64,000 nucleotides of DNA from an uncultured Candidatus Melainabacteria bacterium (GCA_949841365.1 CATKZI010000003.1:62001-126000); one strand, 5' to 3'; positions 1-8,886 are shown, numbered from the stretch's first letter. Notes: generated by a model not told the origin, from the letters alone. Program-made: numbers and translations.

Positions 1-102
1 GTATGAATTTACGATTCCGTTGATAAAAAACGGAACAATTAAAAACAATACATATAATGTAACTAAAAATATCCCTAATCCTATAGCAAACTTCTTTAAC
101 AT
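1..102 (-). CDS. N-terminal fragment of a membrane-anchored protein (partial)
   Basis: Only the first 34 codons are inside the window; the gene runs off the left edge. The start overlaps the miaA stop as TAATG, and a GAAAGGAAG ribosome-binding site lies about 8 bases upstream. The peptide is a short basic start (MLKK) followed by one hydrophobic segment of about 20 residues, ending in PFFINGIVNSY. This resembles the N-terminal anchor of AsmA/TamB-like envelope proteins, but 34 residues cannot establish the family. What is seen is a signal-anchor start translationally coupled to miaA. Confidence 0.6.
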   Translation of the reverse strand, partial: MLKKFAIGLGIFLVTLYVLFLIVPFFINGIVNSY

Positions 103-974
103 TATTTTTTCTTCCTTTCAGGATAACAATTCCATTTTATATTTTCATTTTTTCTAAACCAGGTCAATTGGCGCTTGGCATAATTTCTTGTATTTTGTTT
201 AAGTTTATCAACAGCCTCGTCAAGAGTCATTACACCATCCAACGCCATTATAATCTCACGATACCCTATTGTGTCAACAATATTCGGGATACGGCCATAT
301 TTTTCAAGCAAGCCTTTTGTCTCCTCAACAAGCCCCATTTCCATCATCAAATCAACGCGTCTGTTAATTCTCTCATAAAGCACTTCTCGCGGGAAATTCA
401 AACCGATCCATTCTACATCATACTCGACTTCATTTATACCGCGAGCTTCCTTCAACGGTTTGCCTGTTGATTTCAAAATTTCAATATATCTGATTGCCTT
501 TTTTTTATCATTTTTTTCAACAAACACATCTTTATCTAAACAAAAAAGCATCTGTTCCAATTCATCATAAGAAAGTTTGTTCAAACTTTTACGCAACTCC
601 CAATTCGGTTCAATTTCAGGCAAATCATAATTATTTAGCAGAATATTAAAATATAATCCTGTTCCGCCTGCAATAATCGGAGCTTTTCCGCGAGACAAAA
701 TATCATTAATATATTTTTTAGCTTCTTTTGCATAAAGCCCCGCAGAATAATTCACATCGGGTTCAACGATATCAATCATATAATGCGAAATTCCCTGCCG
801 TTCCTCAACTGAAGGTTTTGCTGTGCCGATATCAAAACCTTTATATACAAGTCTTGAATCTGCTGATATTATTTCTCCGTCAATTTGTTTTGCAAGTTCT
901 ACAGCATAAGCAGTTTTTCCGCTCGCTGTTGCCCCGACTACCGCTATAACCTTATTTTTCATATTTTTCCGCAT
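102..974 (-). CDS. miaA: tRNA dimethylallyltransferase MiaA
   Basis: Transfers a dimethylallyl group to N6 of A37 in tRNAs that read codons starting with U. The P-loop GATASGKT is at residues 14-21, followed by DSRLVYKG (substrate Asp), GTAKPS and GGTGLY, in the family order; about 290 residues is normal length. The listed start overlaps the upstream membrane-protein gene by 23 bases. An in-frame ATG at 962, giving MKNKVIAVVG, is preceded by GCGGAAA and is the likelier start. The stop overlaps the following gene by one base (TAATG), so the genes are translationally coupled. Identification is secure; the start is not. Confidence 0.95.
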   Translation of the reverse strand: MRKNMKNKVIAVVGATASGKTAYAVELAKQIDGEIISADSRLVYKGFDIGTAKPSVEERQGISHYMIDIVEPDVNYSAGLYAKEAKKYINDILSRGKAPIIAGGTGLYFNILLNNYDLPEIEPNWELRKSLNKLSYDELEQMLFCLDKDVFVEKNDKKKAIRYIEILKSTGKPLKEARGINEVEYDVEWIGLNFPREVLYERINRRVDLMMEMGLVEETKGLLEKYGRIPNIVDTIGYREIIMALDGVMTLDEAVDKLKQNTRNYAKRQLTWFRKNENIKWNCYPERKKK

Positions 975-1788
975 AATATAAGAAAATTAACACAGTTAAA
1001 TAAACCATAAAATAATACATAATTATACTTACAATCAAATAAGCAAGAGGATTTATCACTGCAAACGTGTAAATAAACAGCAGCACAAATCCCATTAACC
1101 ACAATGATATAAATATTCTGAATGTATTCCAAAAATCCTTAAACAATTTAGCAATTGACGTAAACAAAGCAACAAACGGGTTTGCAGTTCTGTATAATAT
1201 TTCAGGCACCCAGAGCATTAAAAGATACATAATAACCGAAGTTGCAATCATAAACAACAAGCTCCATTTACCGAAAAATACTATTTGTGCAGGAGTAAGC
1301 TGTTCAACAAAAGATGCCATTGCGGTATTTGAAGCAGGGTCTGATGCAATCTGCATCAGACCCTGTGCAGATGCTTCATCCAGAGTCCCGATTATATTAA
1401 TCCCGAGTAAGTATACAACGGGCGTTGCAATAAGCTGTATAAAAAATAAAATTAAATACACACCGACAAAAGATAAAAAGAATTTACCGATACCTTCGGG
1501 AATAGTTTTAAACAATCCCAAAGAAGCATTTGCCCTATCTACATCTAAAACAAAAACTTTTTTAGATAATGCAACAGCACCTTTTACCATATAAAACCAT
1601 AAAGCACACAAAACACCGCTCATAAAGAGTACTGTAATTGATGCCAAAATAACCTTACCGCTTGAATCCATATGCGCTCTTGAAAAGAAAGTATATAAAT
1701 CAAGCATTTTTATACCTACTATCAAAGGTACTGCAAGAATTATATTTGAATTTGTTATTTTACAAGCTTGTTTAAACAGTTCCCGCAT
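952..1788 (-). CDS. Multi-pass membrane protein of unknown function
   Basis: A 278-residue protein with about five or six hydrophobic segments (roughly residues 17-35, 46-70, 100-125, 175-195, 220-260). It has no catalytic motif that I recognise. The N-terminus (MRELFKQACKITNSN) is a short cytoplasmic amphipathic stretch. A GAGGAT ribosome-binding site precedes the ATG. It lies between the CoA-activase-like gene and miaA, overlapping miaA. The general pattern (short amphipathic start, several spread-out helices) recalls the protein at 20783-21490, but I cannot demonstrate homology by eye. Confidence 0.75.
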   Translation of the reverse strand: MRELFKQACKITNSNIILAVPLIVGIKMLDLYTFFSRAHMDSSGKVILASITVLFMSGVLCALWFYMVKGAVALSKKVFVLDVDRANASLGLFKTIPEGIGKFFLSFVGVYLILFFIQLIATPVVYLLGINIIGTLDEASAQGLMQIASDPASNTAMASFVEQLTPAQIVFFGKWSLLFMIATSVIMYLLMLWVPEILYRTANPFVALFTSIAKLFKDFWNTFRIFISLWLMGFVLLFIYTFAVINPLAYLIVSIIMYYFMVYLTVLIFLYYAEKYEK

Positions 1789-1819
1789 AATTTATAATAT
1801 CCTCTAATCTCAAAATAAA

Positions 1820-2944
1820 TTAATCAGCCTTCTGAGCCATAGCCAATTTTCTCTTTCTACGGCGCATCAAATCCACAAAAGCTTCAAGTCTTGTCAAATA
1901 TCCTGCCTTACCTGTCTGCTCGTCCATAATAAGCGGCAGAATAGGAATATCACAGTTTTCTCTCATAGCAGGGAAAATATTTTGTGACATAATTTCAGGC
2001 ATGCAGGTAAACGGGCTTATGTGAATAATACCGTCAATTCCGCGTTCATCAGCGTAAGCAACATCAGATACACATTCCAAAGAATCGCCGCCTATATCAC
2101 GCATCAAATAGGGTTTTGCCATTCTGAATGCTCTTTGCAAATGAGTTTCACCTTTTCTGAAAGCTTCGGGAATAATTGCATCTTTTATAAACCCGCTTAT
2201 TGTAAGACTTCTACGGGTCTGAACACCCATTTTGCCAAGTTCGCGTGTAATATCCTGATTAGAAAATTTGTCGCAGACAAGATAAATTTCACCGGTCAAA
2301 TCAACATGCAAAACTTCACGGTTCGGATCAATTTCAACTTTTTTCATTTCAGCAAAAGCATCTTTTTTAGCCTTTTTAAGCTGTCTTGTATTATCGGCAT
2401 CTTTAATATATTTCAAAGCCTTGTTAAAATGTTTTTCGGCATCACCAAAGTTGATTTCTCTTGCTCTGTAATATGAAAGAATATTTTCCAAATCGTCAAG
2501 TACAAACATCTTTCTGATTGCGATATTAATGGCTCTTGCAAATAAAATCGGGTCGTTTTTACCGCTGATTTTTTTCAAAAAGTCATACATACCTTTTATG
2601 CCATCATACAAAGTCAATTCTATATATTTTGCATCATATCCCAAATCCATCAATGCGCTGTGAATACAGTTTCCATATTCACCCAAACGACAGCATCCTG
2701 GAGATGTAATCATAGCAACATAATCCGTTCCGCCTTCAATTGCTTCAATAAAGTTGCCCAAAATTAATTTATAAGGCAGGCAAATAGCTTCCGGGGAATG
2801 TTTTGTACCTAATGATAATGTTTTCTTGCTTGTATAAGGCGGGATAAAAGGTTCAACACCGATTTTTTTTAACGCTGCCGCCCATGCTATACTTACTGTT
2901 CCCATGTGGGGAAATGCTACTTTTATTTTTTTCTGTTCTTTCAT
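1820..2944 (-). CDS. CoA-protein-activase-like protein (2-hydroxyacyl-CoA dehydratase related, DUF2229 type)
   Basis: The 374-residue protein has the layout of the small CoA-protein-activase group related to 2-hydroxyglutaryl-CoA dehydratase components. It contains KVAFPHMGTVSIAW near the start, SPEAICLPYK, SPGCCRLGEYG and, towards the C-terminus, ISPFTCMPEIM with a nearby PILPLIMDEQTG. The conserved cysteines (ICLP, GCCRLG, FTCMPE) are those used as iron-sulfur ligands in the family. No ATP-binding activase (HgdC-type) or dehydratase subunit is adjacent, so the substrate is unknown. It lies just downstream of gcvPB, probably in the same transcript, with a GAGAATAATT ribosome-binding region. 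Confidence 0.75.
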   Translation of the reverse strand: MKEQKKIKVAFPHMGTVSIAWAAALKKIGVEPFIPPYTSKKTLSLGTKHSPEAICLPYKLILGNFIEAIEGGTDYVAMITSPGCCRLGEYGNCIHSALMDLGYDAKYIELTLYDGIKGMYDFLKKISGKNDPILFARAINIAIRKMFVLDDLENILSYYRAREINFGDAEKHFNKALKYIKDADNTRQLKKAKKDAFAEMKKVEIDPNREVLHVDLTGEIYLVCDKFSNQDITRELGKMGVQTRRSLTISGFIKDAIIPEAFRKGETHLQRAFRMAKPYLMRDIGGDSLECVSDVAYADERGIDGIIHISPFTCMPEIMSQNIFPAMRENCDIPILPLIMDEQTGKAGYLTRLEAFVDLMRRRKRKLAMAQKAD

Positions 2945-2958
2945 AATTATTCTCTTTT

Positions 2959-4377
2959 TTATTCAAATTTAAGGTTTGGTTTTCTTGCCGCCAATGTTTC
3001 GTCCAAGCGTTTTACAGGAGTTGTATGCGGTGCCGAAATAAGTTTTTCGGGATTTATTTTTGCTTCATCCGCAATTTTTAACATCACATTAACAAAATCA
3101 TCTAAAACTTCTTTAGTTTCACTTTCCGTAGGTTCAATCATGATAGCTTCGTGAACAATCAGCGGGAAATAAACCGTTGGCGGGTGAGTATTTTCATCCA
3201 TTAGAGCTTTTGCAATATTCAATGTTGAAACACCGTTTTCATGTTTTTGTTTTTCACCCGACAATACAAATTCATGCATGCAAGGTTCATCATAAGGCAA
3301 AAGATAAACACCTTTTAACTTCTCTTTCAAATAATTTGCATTCAATACTGCATTTTCACTTGCTTCTTTCAAGTTTTTGCCCATCATCAATATGTAAGCG
3401 TAAGCTCTTACAAGCACTCCAAAGTTTCCGAAAAATCCTTTAACGCTTCCGATTGAATATTTCAAATTATAGTTTCTAAAATATTTTTCGCCGTCAAAAG
3501 CCACAACAGGAGCAGGCAAAAATTCTTTTAAACTTTCGACAACACAAACAGGTCCTGCACCCGGTCCGCCGCCGCCATGAGGTGTTGAAAATGTCTTGTG
3601 AAGGTTCAAATGCACGACATCAAACCCCATTAATTTCGGATTTGAATATCCCATAATTGCATTGAAATTTGCTCCGTCATAGTATAACAACGAACCGTTT
3701 TCATGCATTAATTTTGAAATTTCAAGAACATTTTCCTCATAAATACCTAGCGTATTCGGGTTAGTCATCATAATAGCCGCAACATCACTGTCTAAAAGTT
3801 CTTTTAAAGCTTCTACATCAACCTGTCCCTTTTCGTTTGATTTAACGGGAACAATTTCAAATCCGCAAAGATGTGCACTTGCAGGGTTTGTACCATGAGC
3901 AGAATCAGGGATAATAACTTTTTTTCTGTTTTCGCCCTTAACTTCAAAATATTTTTTGATAACCATCATGCCCGTAAGCTCGCCATGCGCGCCTGCTGCA
4001 GGCTGTAAAGTAACGGCATCCATGCCTGTAACTTTTTTCAAAGCTTCCTGCAATTTATACATCAATTCAAGAGCACCCTGACAATCCTCATCAGAAGTAT
4101 GCGGATGAAGGTTTGCAAACCCTTCCAATGATGCAAGAAGTTCGTTAACTTTAGGGTTATATTTCATAGTACACGAACCTAAAGGATAAAAACCTTTTTC
4201 AATACAAAAATTCAAATCTGACAGTTCCTTATAATGGCGCATAGCTTCCAGTTCGCTCACCTGAGGAAGTCCTACCTCATCTTTTCTCAAAGCACCCTTT
4301 AGAAAACTCAAATCCTCTTTTTCGTCTGTTAAATTTATCCCCGATACACCGTTGCTTTTTTCAAAAATAGTTTTCAC
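2959..4377 (-). CDS. gcvPB: Glycine dehydrogenase (decarboxylating) subunit 2
   Basis: The P2 half of the split glycine-cleavage P-protein, which is PLP-dependent and decarboxylates glycine onto the H-protein lipoamide. PLP-site LNLHKTFSTPHGGGGPGAGP is clear, with Lys in HKTF near residue 260, preceded by GYSNPKLMGFDVVH. FYPLGSCTMKYNPK near the N-terminus is typical of this subunit, and 472 residues is normal. The start is GTG, overlapping the stop of the upstream sigma-factor gene as TAGTG, with ACAGGGGAT as ribosome-binding site. The partners gcvPA, gcvT and gcvH are not in the window. Confidence 0.93.
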   Translation of the reverse strand: MKTIFEKSNGVSGINLTDEKEDLSFLKGALRKDEVGLPQVSELEAMRHYKELSDLNFCIEKGFYPLGSCTMKYNPKVNELLASLEGFANLHPHTSDEDCQGALELMYKLQEALKKVTGMDAVTLQPAAGAHGELTGMMVIKKYFEVKGENRKKVIIPDSAHGTNPASAHLCGFEIVPVKSNEKGQVDVEALKELLDSDVAAIMMTNPNTLGIYEENVLEISKLMHENGSLLYYDGANFNAIMGYSNPKLMGFDVVHLNLHKTFSTPHGGGGPGAGPVCVVESLKEFLPAPVVAFDGEKYFRNYNLKYSIGSVKGFFGNFGVLVRAYAYILMMGKNLKEASENAVLNANYLKEKLKGVYLLPYDEPCMHEFVLSGEKQKHENGVSTLNIAKALMDENTHPPTVYFPLIVHEAIMIEPTESETKEVLDDFVNVMLKIADEAKINPEKLISAPHTTPVKRLDETLAARKPNLKFE

Positions 4378-4994
4378 TAAATAATCCCCTGTCTTTTTAA
4401 ATCTCTTTTAATTTTATCAAGCCCTGATTGAATAATTCTTGAAATTCTTGACTGTGAAATATTAAATTCTTCGGCAATTTCTCTGAGTTTTTTCTCTTTA
4501 AAGAATTTTTCCTCAATCAATTCTTTTTCACGCGGAGGAAGCTTTTTCATAGATTCAAGAATTTCCGCTTTAAGTTCAATAAGTTCAATACTTTCTTCGG
4601 GAGTTTTATCCTCAGCCTTAATTTGAGTCGGAACTTCTGCATCCTGCATCTCATCTATAGAAAGAATAGTCTTATATACTTCCTCTCTCAAATTGCCGCT
4701 TTCTTCATCCAACTGCTGTTTTTTATTTTTTAAAGAATACCATTTATAACGGCGTCTGACTTCATTTCTGACAGCCCATTTAATAGCAGTGGATAAATAT
4801 GTATTATTAAATTCCTGTTTCGGATTATTTTTAAATAAAATATATAAAGTATGATTACCGATATTAATAAGTTCCGGCAAGTCAATCAAATGCGAATTTG
4901 AAAATTTTTGGTATTCTACTTTTGCAATCGTTTCAATTAAATCTTTATAATCCCTTAGATTAATTTTTTGTTTTGTATTTTGTTCTGCCGCCAT
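4377..4994 (-). CDS. RNA polymerase sigma-70 family factor (alternative sigma)
   Basis: A compact 205-residue sigma factor. Residues about 15-95 match region 2 (TIAKVEYQKF...LINIGNHTLYILFKNNP...YLSTAIKWAVRNEVRRRYKW, covering the core-binding and -10 recognition helices). Residues about 145-205 form region 4, with the helix-turn-helix LREIAEEFNISQSRISRIIQSGL. A charged linker rich in Glu joins them and region 3 is reduced or missing. It resembles FliA/SigF-type group 3 factors rather than ECF factors, but assignment to a regulon is not possible. No anti-sigma factor is adjacent; it overlaps gcvPB by one base. Confidence 0.88.
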   Translation of the reverse strand: MAAEQNTKQKINLRDYKDLIETIAKVEYQKFSNSHLIDLPELINIGNHTLYILFKNNPKQEFNNTYLSTAIKWAVRNEVRRRYKWYSLKNKKQQLDEESGNLREEVYKTILSIDEMQDAEVPTQIKAEDKTPEESIELIELKAEILESMKKLPPREKELIEEKFFKEKKLREIAEEFNISQSRISRIIQSGLDKIKRDLKRQGII

Positions 4995-5035
4995 GACTAT
5001 AACATTTTCCTATAAAAACATTTCCCTAAAATAAT

Positions 5036-5064
5036 AATACCAGAAAAAAATATAGAATACCAGA
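5036..5064. repeat. Direct repeat AATACCAGA, two copies 20 bp apart
   Basis: AATACCAGA occurs at 5036-5044 and 5056-5064, in the 124-bp divergent region between the sigma-factor gene and the universal stress gene. The 20-bp period places both copies on the same face of the helix, as expected for a dimeric regulator site. The regulator is unknown. Confidence 0.4.
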
Positions 5065-5118
5065 CAATGTAATTTTCCTTAACATATTTTATATTATTCA
5101 AAAATAAGGAGAAAAATT

Positions 5119-6000
5119 ATGAGAATATTATTCTGCACAGACGGTTCTAAAATAAGTTTTAATTCATTAAACAATATATCACACTGGGTTAAAGACGCCA
5201 AAGTTGACACAATTTGCGTAATAGATTGGTCTTTTCTGCCCGATGAAATAAGTATTGAGGAAGAAAATTTCTCATATTCCTGCGCAAATATTGCAGACAC
5301 AATTCTTGATTATGCTCAGGAAGAAATTCAAAAACTCGGACTACAGTGCGGTATAAGAATTAAAAACTGCGGTTCTGCAATCGAAAGCATACTTGAGCAA
5401 GCCGATAAACAGGATTATGATTTAATCATTATGGGCTCTCACGGGAAAAAAGGTATTCAAAAGTGGCTGGGCTCAGTTTCACAGGAAATTATCAATTCAA
5501 GCAAGTTATCCTGCTATGTTGCAAAAGAGGAGAACAAACACGGCAGACTGCTTGTGACAACAGACGGCACATCTTGCTCCTGCGGAATTATAAAAGAAAT
5601 TCTGCCAAACTTAAATCTTGATGAAAAAGAAATTCATATTGTTATGGTAAACGATGACCCGAATTTGTTATTTCTTGACGGAACACTTGATACAAACTGG
5701 ATACTTGATATTCAAAAACAGCAAAATATTTATGCTTCAAAAGCAATTAAAGATATTGAGAGAATATTTGCCGACTACGGAGTTGAAACCTATAAATCGG
5801 CAATACTTACAGGTAACCCGGCGCAAGAAATTATTAATTACTCAAAAGATAATGAAATAAATCTGATTGTTCTAGGTTCACAAAACAAATCGCGCTTAGA
5901 CAGATTTTTAACAGGTTCTGTAAGCAAACGTGTTTTAGAAAATGTTGTAAGCGACATTTGGCTTGCAAGATGTAAACAAATTGACCAAAAAACTAATTAA
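5119..6000 (+). CDS. Tandem universal stress protein (two UspA domains)
   Basis: A 293-residue protein with two UspA folds. The first half runs from MRILFCTDGS to about residue 137 and ends in IIMGSHGKKGIQKWLGSVSQ; the second starts at GRLLVTTDGTS and ends in IVLGSQNKSRLDRFLTGSVSK. The G-x2-G-x9-G(S/T) nucleotide-binding pattern is kept in the first domain (GSHGKKG...GSVS) and is weaker in the second (GSQNKSR), suggesting that only the first binds ATP. An AAGGAG ribosome-binding site precedes the start. Two ABC permease genes follow 15 bases downstream, so co-transcription is likely. Confidence 0.9.
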   Translation: MRILFCTDGSKISFNSLNNISHWVKDAKVDTICVIDWSFLPDEISIEEENFSYSCANIADTILDYAQEEIQKLGLQCGIRIKNCGSAIESILEQADKQDYDLIIMGSHGKKGIQKWLGSVSQEIINSSKLSCYVAKEENKHGRLLVTTDGTSCSCGIIKEILPNLNLDEKEIHIVMVNDDPNLLFLDGTLDTNWILDIQKQQNIYASKAIKDIERIFADYGVETYKSAILTGNPAQEIINYSKDNEINLIVLGSQNKSRLDRFLTGSVSKRVLENVVSDIWLARCKQIDQKTN

Positions 6001-6015
6001 TGCAATAATCAACGT

Positions 6016-6882
6016 ATGTATAACAGTAAATATGCACCGTATTTATTCTTACTGCCTGCGGGAATAATTCTTGCAGTATTTTTCTTTCTGCCATTTTTTC
6101 AGACGGTTTGGCTTAGTTTTTTAGATTATTCGGCTGATATTTACAATCCCGCTTTTGCAGGTTTTGATAATTATATAAACCTTTTTAAAAACCCTGTATT
6201 TTATAAAGTGCTTTGGAATACATTTATATATTTATTTGTTGCAGTTCCGATACTTGCGATATTTCCGCTGTTTCTTGCGGTTTTAATTAATCAAAAAATC
6301 AGGGGGGTAACTTTATACAAAATTTTAATCTATTTGCCCGTAATTGTTTCCATAGTCGTTGCGGCAATTGCGTTTAAATGGCTGTATGCAGATCAGGGAA
6401 TTTTAAATTACGTTGTAACAAGTCTTGGCTTTAATTCAATCGGCTGGCTTACAGACCCTAAATATGCTCTGTATTCGGTAATTATTGTTACAATCTGGAA
6501 GGGTATTGGATATTATATGATAATATATCTCGCTGCGCTTATGAGTGTGCCAAATGAACTGTATGAAGCCTGCGATATAGACGGTGCAAATTTTTTAACA
6601 AAACATTTGACCGTTACAATTCCGCATATTATGCCGACAATTGCTCTCGTTACAACAATCAGTGCAATTTCTGCCATGAAAGTTTTTGCTGAAATTTATG
6701 TAATGACAAAAGGCGGCCCTCTAAATTCAAGTAAAACTATTGTTTATTATATCTATGAAAGAGCATTTGAAAATTTGGATTTGGGATTTGCATCAGCAAT
6801 GGCAGTTGTTCTGCTTGTAATTGTAATGATATTTTCACTCATAAATATTTTTTGCTTTGAAAGGAATAAGTACCAATTATGA
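6016..6882 (+). CDS. ABC transporter permease, carbohydrate type (MalF/UgpA-like)
   Basis: A 288-residue integral membrane permease with six predicted helices and the EAA loop LYEACDIDGANFLTKHLTVT, where the coupling Gly follows the Asp. The N-terminus (APYLFLLPAGIILAVFFFLPFFQTVWLSF) and YLPVIVSIVVAAIAFKWLYA are typical of CUT1-family sugar permeases. It overlaps the next permease gene by four bases (ATGA). Neither a substrate-binding protein nor an ATPase is encoded nearby, so the sugar cannot be named. Confidence 0.9.
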   Translation: MYNSKYAPYLFLLPAGIILAVFFFLPFFQTVWLSFLDYSADIYNPAFAGFDNYINLFKNPVFYKVLWNTFIYLFVAVPILAIFPLFLAVLINQKIRGVTLYKILIYLPVIVSIVVAAIAFKWLYADQGILNYVVTSLGFNSIGWLTDPKYALYSVIIVTIWKGIGYYMIIYLAALMSVPNELYEACDIDGANFLTKHLTVTIPHIMPTIALVTTISAISAMKVFAEIYVMTKGGPLNSSKTIVYYIYERAFENLDLGFASAMAVVLLVIVMIFSLINIFCFERNKYQL

Positions 6883-7709
6883 AGAAATTACCGACACATT
6901 TAATACTTATTTTTGTTTCACTGTTATCAATTTTCCCTTTTATCTGGCTGATATCAACATCATTAAAGGGAAACAGCGAAAATATTTTTGCATATCCTCC
7001 GCAAATTATCCCAACAGACTTTACATGGGCAAATTATACAGGGGTATGGGACAAGGTTAATTTTATCGGATATTTTATAAACAGCATGATTGTAGCGGGC
7101 GGTACCGTTTTGTTAAATCTTATACTTTCCGCAATGGCAGGATATCCGTTAGCAAGAATGGAATTTAAAGGCAAAAAAGTTACGTTTTTTGCAATTCTTG
7201 CAACAATTATGATTCCGTTTCAGGCGATAATGCTGCCTGTTTATTTGATTACATTAAAACTTCACCTTGTCGACAGCGTAAACAACTTTGCGGGATTTAT
7301 CGGCTTGATAATGCCGTTTGCCGTAAGTGCATTCGGGATATTTTTAATGCGTCAGGCATTTTTAGGGATACCCAAAGAAATGGAAGAAGCGGGGATTGTT
7401 GACGGGTGCAATGCTTTTCAAATTTTTTGGAAAATATTACTGCCAATGGTAAAACCTTCGCTTGCCGTACTTGCTATATTTACATTTATCGGTTCCTGGG
7501 GTGAATTTTTGTGGCCGAGTATTGTTTTAACCAAAGAAGCAATGTATACGCTTCCTGTCGGAGTAAATAACCTTCAGGGGATGTTCTCATCAAACTGGAG
7601 ATTTATCGCAGCGGGCTCAATTCTTTCAACAATACCGATTTTAATATTCTTTTTGGCAATGCAGAGATATTTTATCTCAGGCGAAAACGAAGGAGCAGTT
7701 AAGGGTTAA
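6879..7709 (+). CDS. ABC transporter permease, carbohydrate type (MalG/UgpE-like)
   Basis: Second permease of the pair, 276 residues and about six helices. The EAA motif is MEEAGIVDGCNAFQIFWKIL, and the N-terminal FPFIWLISTSLKG and C-terminal MQRYFISGENEGAVKG are hallmarks of CUT1 MalG-type subunits. It heterodimerises with the product of the previous gene. It ends two bases before the convergent TPR gene, with no intrinsic terminator between them. Confidence 0.9.
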   Translation: MKKLPTHLILIFVSLLSIFPFIWLISTSLKGNSENIFAYPPQIIPTDFTWANYTGVWDKVNFIGYFINSMIVAGGTVLLNLILSAMAGYPLARMEFKGKKVTFFAILATIMIPFQAIMLPVYLITLKLHLVDSVNNFAGFIGLIMPFAVSAFGIFLMRQAFLGIPKEMEEAGIVDGCNAFQIFWKILLPMVKPSLAVLAIFTFIGSWGEFLWPSIVLTKEAMYTLPVGVNNLQGMFSSNWRFIAAGSILSTIPILIFFLAMQRYFISGENEGAVKG

Positions 7710-7711
7710 GT

Positions 7712-8818
7712 TTACTCTACTCCAGGGACATGAACGTTATATCTTACATCATCAAATTCGCTTTGCTGATCTTCTATATCTTCTTTAATAAGTTTTTTAG
7801 CACCGCAAACTTTCAAATTTTTTATAATCGCGTTATCTAAATCGTCGGTAAACACCATTCTGCCGTTAACATAAGTAATTTGAGTGTGCTCAGACGGCTC
7901 ATCAGAAAATTTTTCAATCAAATCATTATCTGCATTAGCTAAAATTGTACGCGTAACATCGTTCATTACATCAAAAATATAACGCTGACGGGAAGATATT
8001 CCTGTTTTTGATGTGGAAATCAATGTAGAAGCTTTTTTAAGTTCATCTAAAGACTCTTTATAATATTTCAGATGTCGTAAAAGAACCGCAAGATTATAAT
8101 GAGCTTCGTAATTCATAGGAGCAAGTTCAATTGCCTTGCAGTAAGTCAAGCCTGCTTCTCTGTAGTTTCCTAGCAAATGATGAGTTAAAGCCAAATTATA
8201 TCTTGCATCATAATCTCTTTTGAGAATTTTGCACGCTTCTTTGTATGCTTCAAGGGCTTTTAACAAAAACTGACGTCTGTATTCGTAGTCATAATCAAGA
8301 TAAATTGATTTTTGTTTATAAGCTACTCCTTTATTGTAATATGCAAGTCCTTTGTTAACTTTATAGCTTTTTCTGTTGCTGTATACAAAAGGAATTGATA
8401 AAAGGTGGCGTTTGGTTTTTAAGATTTCATCATATTGATTAATTGCGCCGTCAAAATCTCCTAGTTTTTCTGCAGAAACAATACCGTAATTCATACGTGC
8501 AACCATCATCTTTGGGTTATGTTCAAATGCCTGTTCGTAGGCATCAACGGCAGAATAGTAATCCTCATATACAACATAAAGATTTCCCAAATTATACCAT
8601 GCTCCGTAATGCTCTGGATAAAGATTTACGGCTCTTGTATAATTATTAATAGCTTTCTGTAGTTTAAGTTTTCGAAGCTCCTTATCACCTTTATAGACAT
8701 AATATACGCCCTGAACTTTATCCAATTGTTTACGGACAAATTCAGGATGAGTATAAATTAAAAAACCTATACCAGCCAATATTAATAAAGTAAATAATCC
8801 CGAAAAAAATTTTTTCAA
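7712..8818 (-). CDS. Membrane-anchored TPR protein
   Basis: A 368-residue protein with a short basic start and one N-terminal transmembrane segment (about residues 5-23), followed by at least five tetratricopeptide repeats between residues about 50 and 270. Clear repeat cores include YGAWYNLGNLYVVYEDYYSA, ARYNLALTHHLLGNYREAG and YEAHYNLAVLLRHLKYYKES. The last 100 residues are acidic and not TPR. Translation begins at a TTG after a GAGAGG ribosome-binding site. TPRs act as protein-protein scaffolds; the partner is unknown. Anchoring orientation (cytoplasmic or periplasmic TPR) cannot be fixed from sequence alone. Confidence 0.85.
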   Translation of the reverse strand: MKKFFSGLFTLLILAGIGFLIYTHPEFVRKQLDKVQGVYYVYKGDKELRKLKLQKAINNYTRAVNLYPEHYGAWYNLGNLYVVYEDYYSAVDAYEQAFEHNPKMMVARMNYGIVSAEKLGDFDGAINQYDEILKTKRHLLSIPFVYSNRKSYKVNKGLAYYNKGVAYKQKSIYLDYDYEYRRQFLLKALEAYKEACKILKRDYDARYNLALTHHLLGNYREAGLTYCKAIELAPMNYEAHYNLAVLLRHLKYYKESLDELKKASTLISTSKTGISSRQRYIFDVMNDVTRTILANADNDLIEKFSDEPSEHTQITYVNGRMVFTDDLDNAIIKNLKVCGAKKLIKEDIEDQQSEFDDVRYNVHVPGVE

Positions 8819-8864
8819 AACAGAACCTCTCAGACTATTTTACAGCCCATTTCAATAAAAAATG

Positions 8865-8886
8865 GAATTGTAACAGAATTGTAACA
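8865..8886. promoter_or_regulatory. Tandem 11-bp direct repeat (Pho-box-like layout)
   Basis: GAATTGTAACA is repeated exactly head to tail at 8865-8875 and 8876-8886, in the divergent region between the TPR gene (minus) and the gene at 8972 (plus). An 11-bp period with a TTGTAAC core and 4-bp spacer is the geometry used by PhoB/OmpR-family response regulators. Which gene it controls is not known; a TATATAAG -10-like element lies near 8929 on the plus strand. Confidence 0.45.

Noticed and set aside
2021-2476. 151-codon antisense open frame within the CoA-activase-like gene
   Set aside because: The minus-strand gene has clear family motifs; the opposite frame has no ribosome-binding site and a low-complexity Phe/Ser/Asn composition, as expected of a shadow.
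4378-4400. Glycine riboswitch before gcvPB
   Set aside because: There is no leader: gcvPB overlaps the sigma-factor gene, leaving no space for an aptamer.
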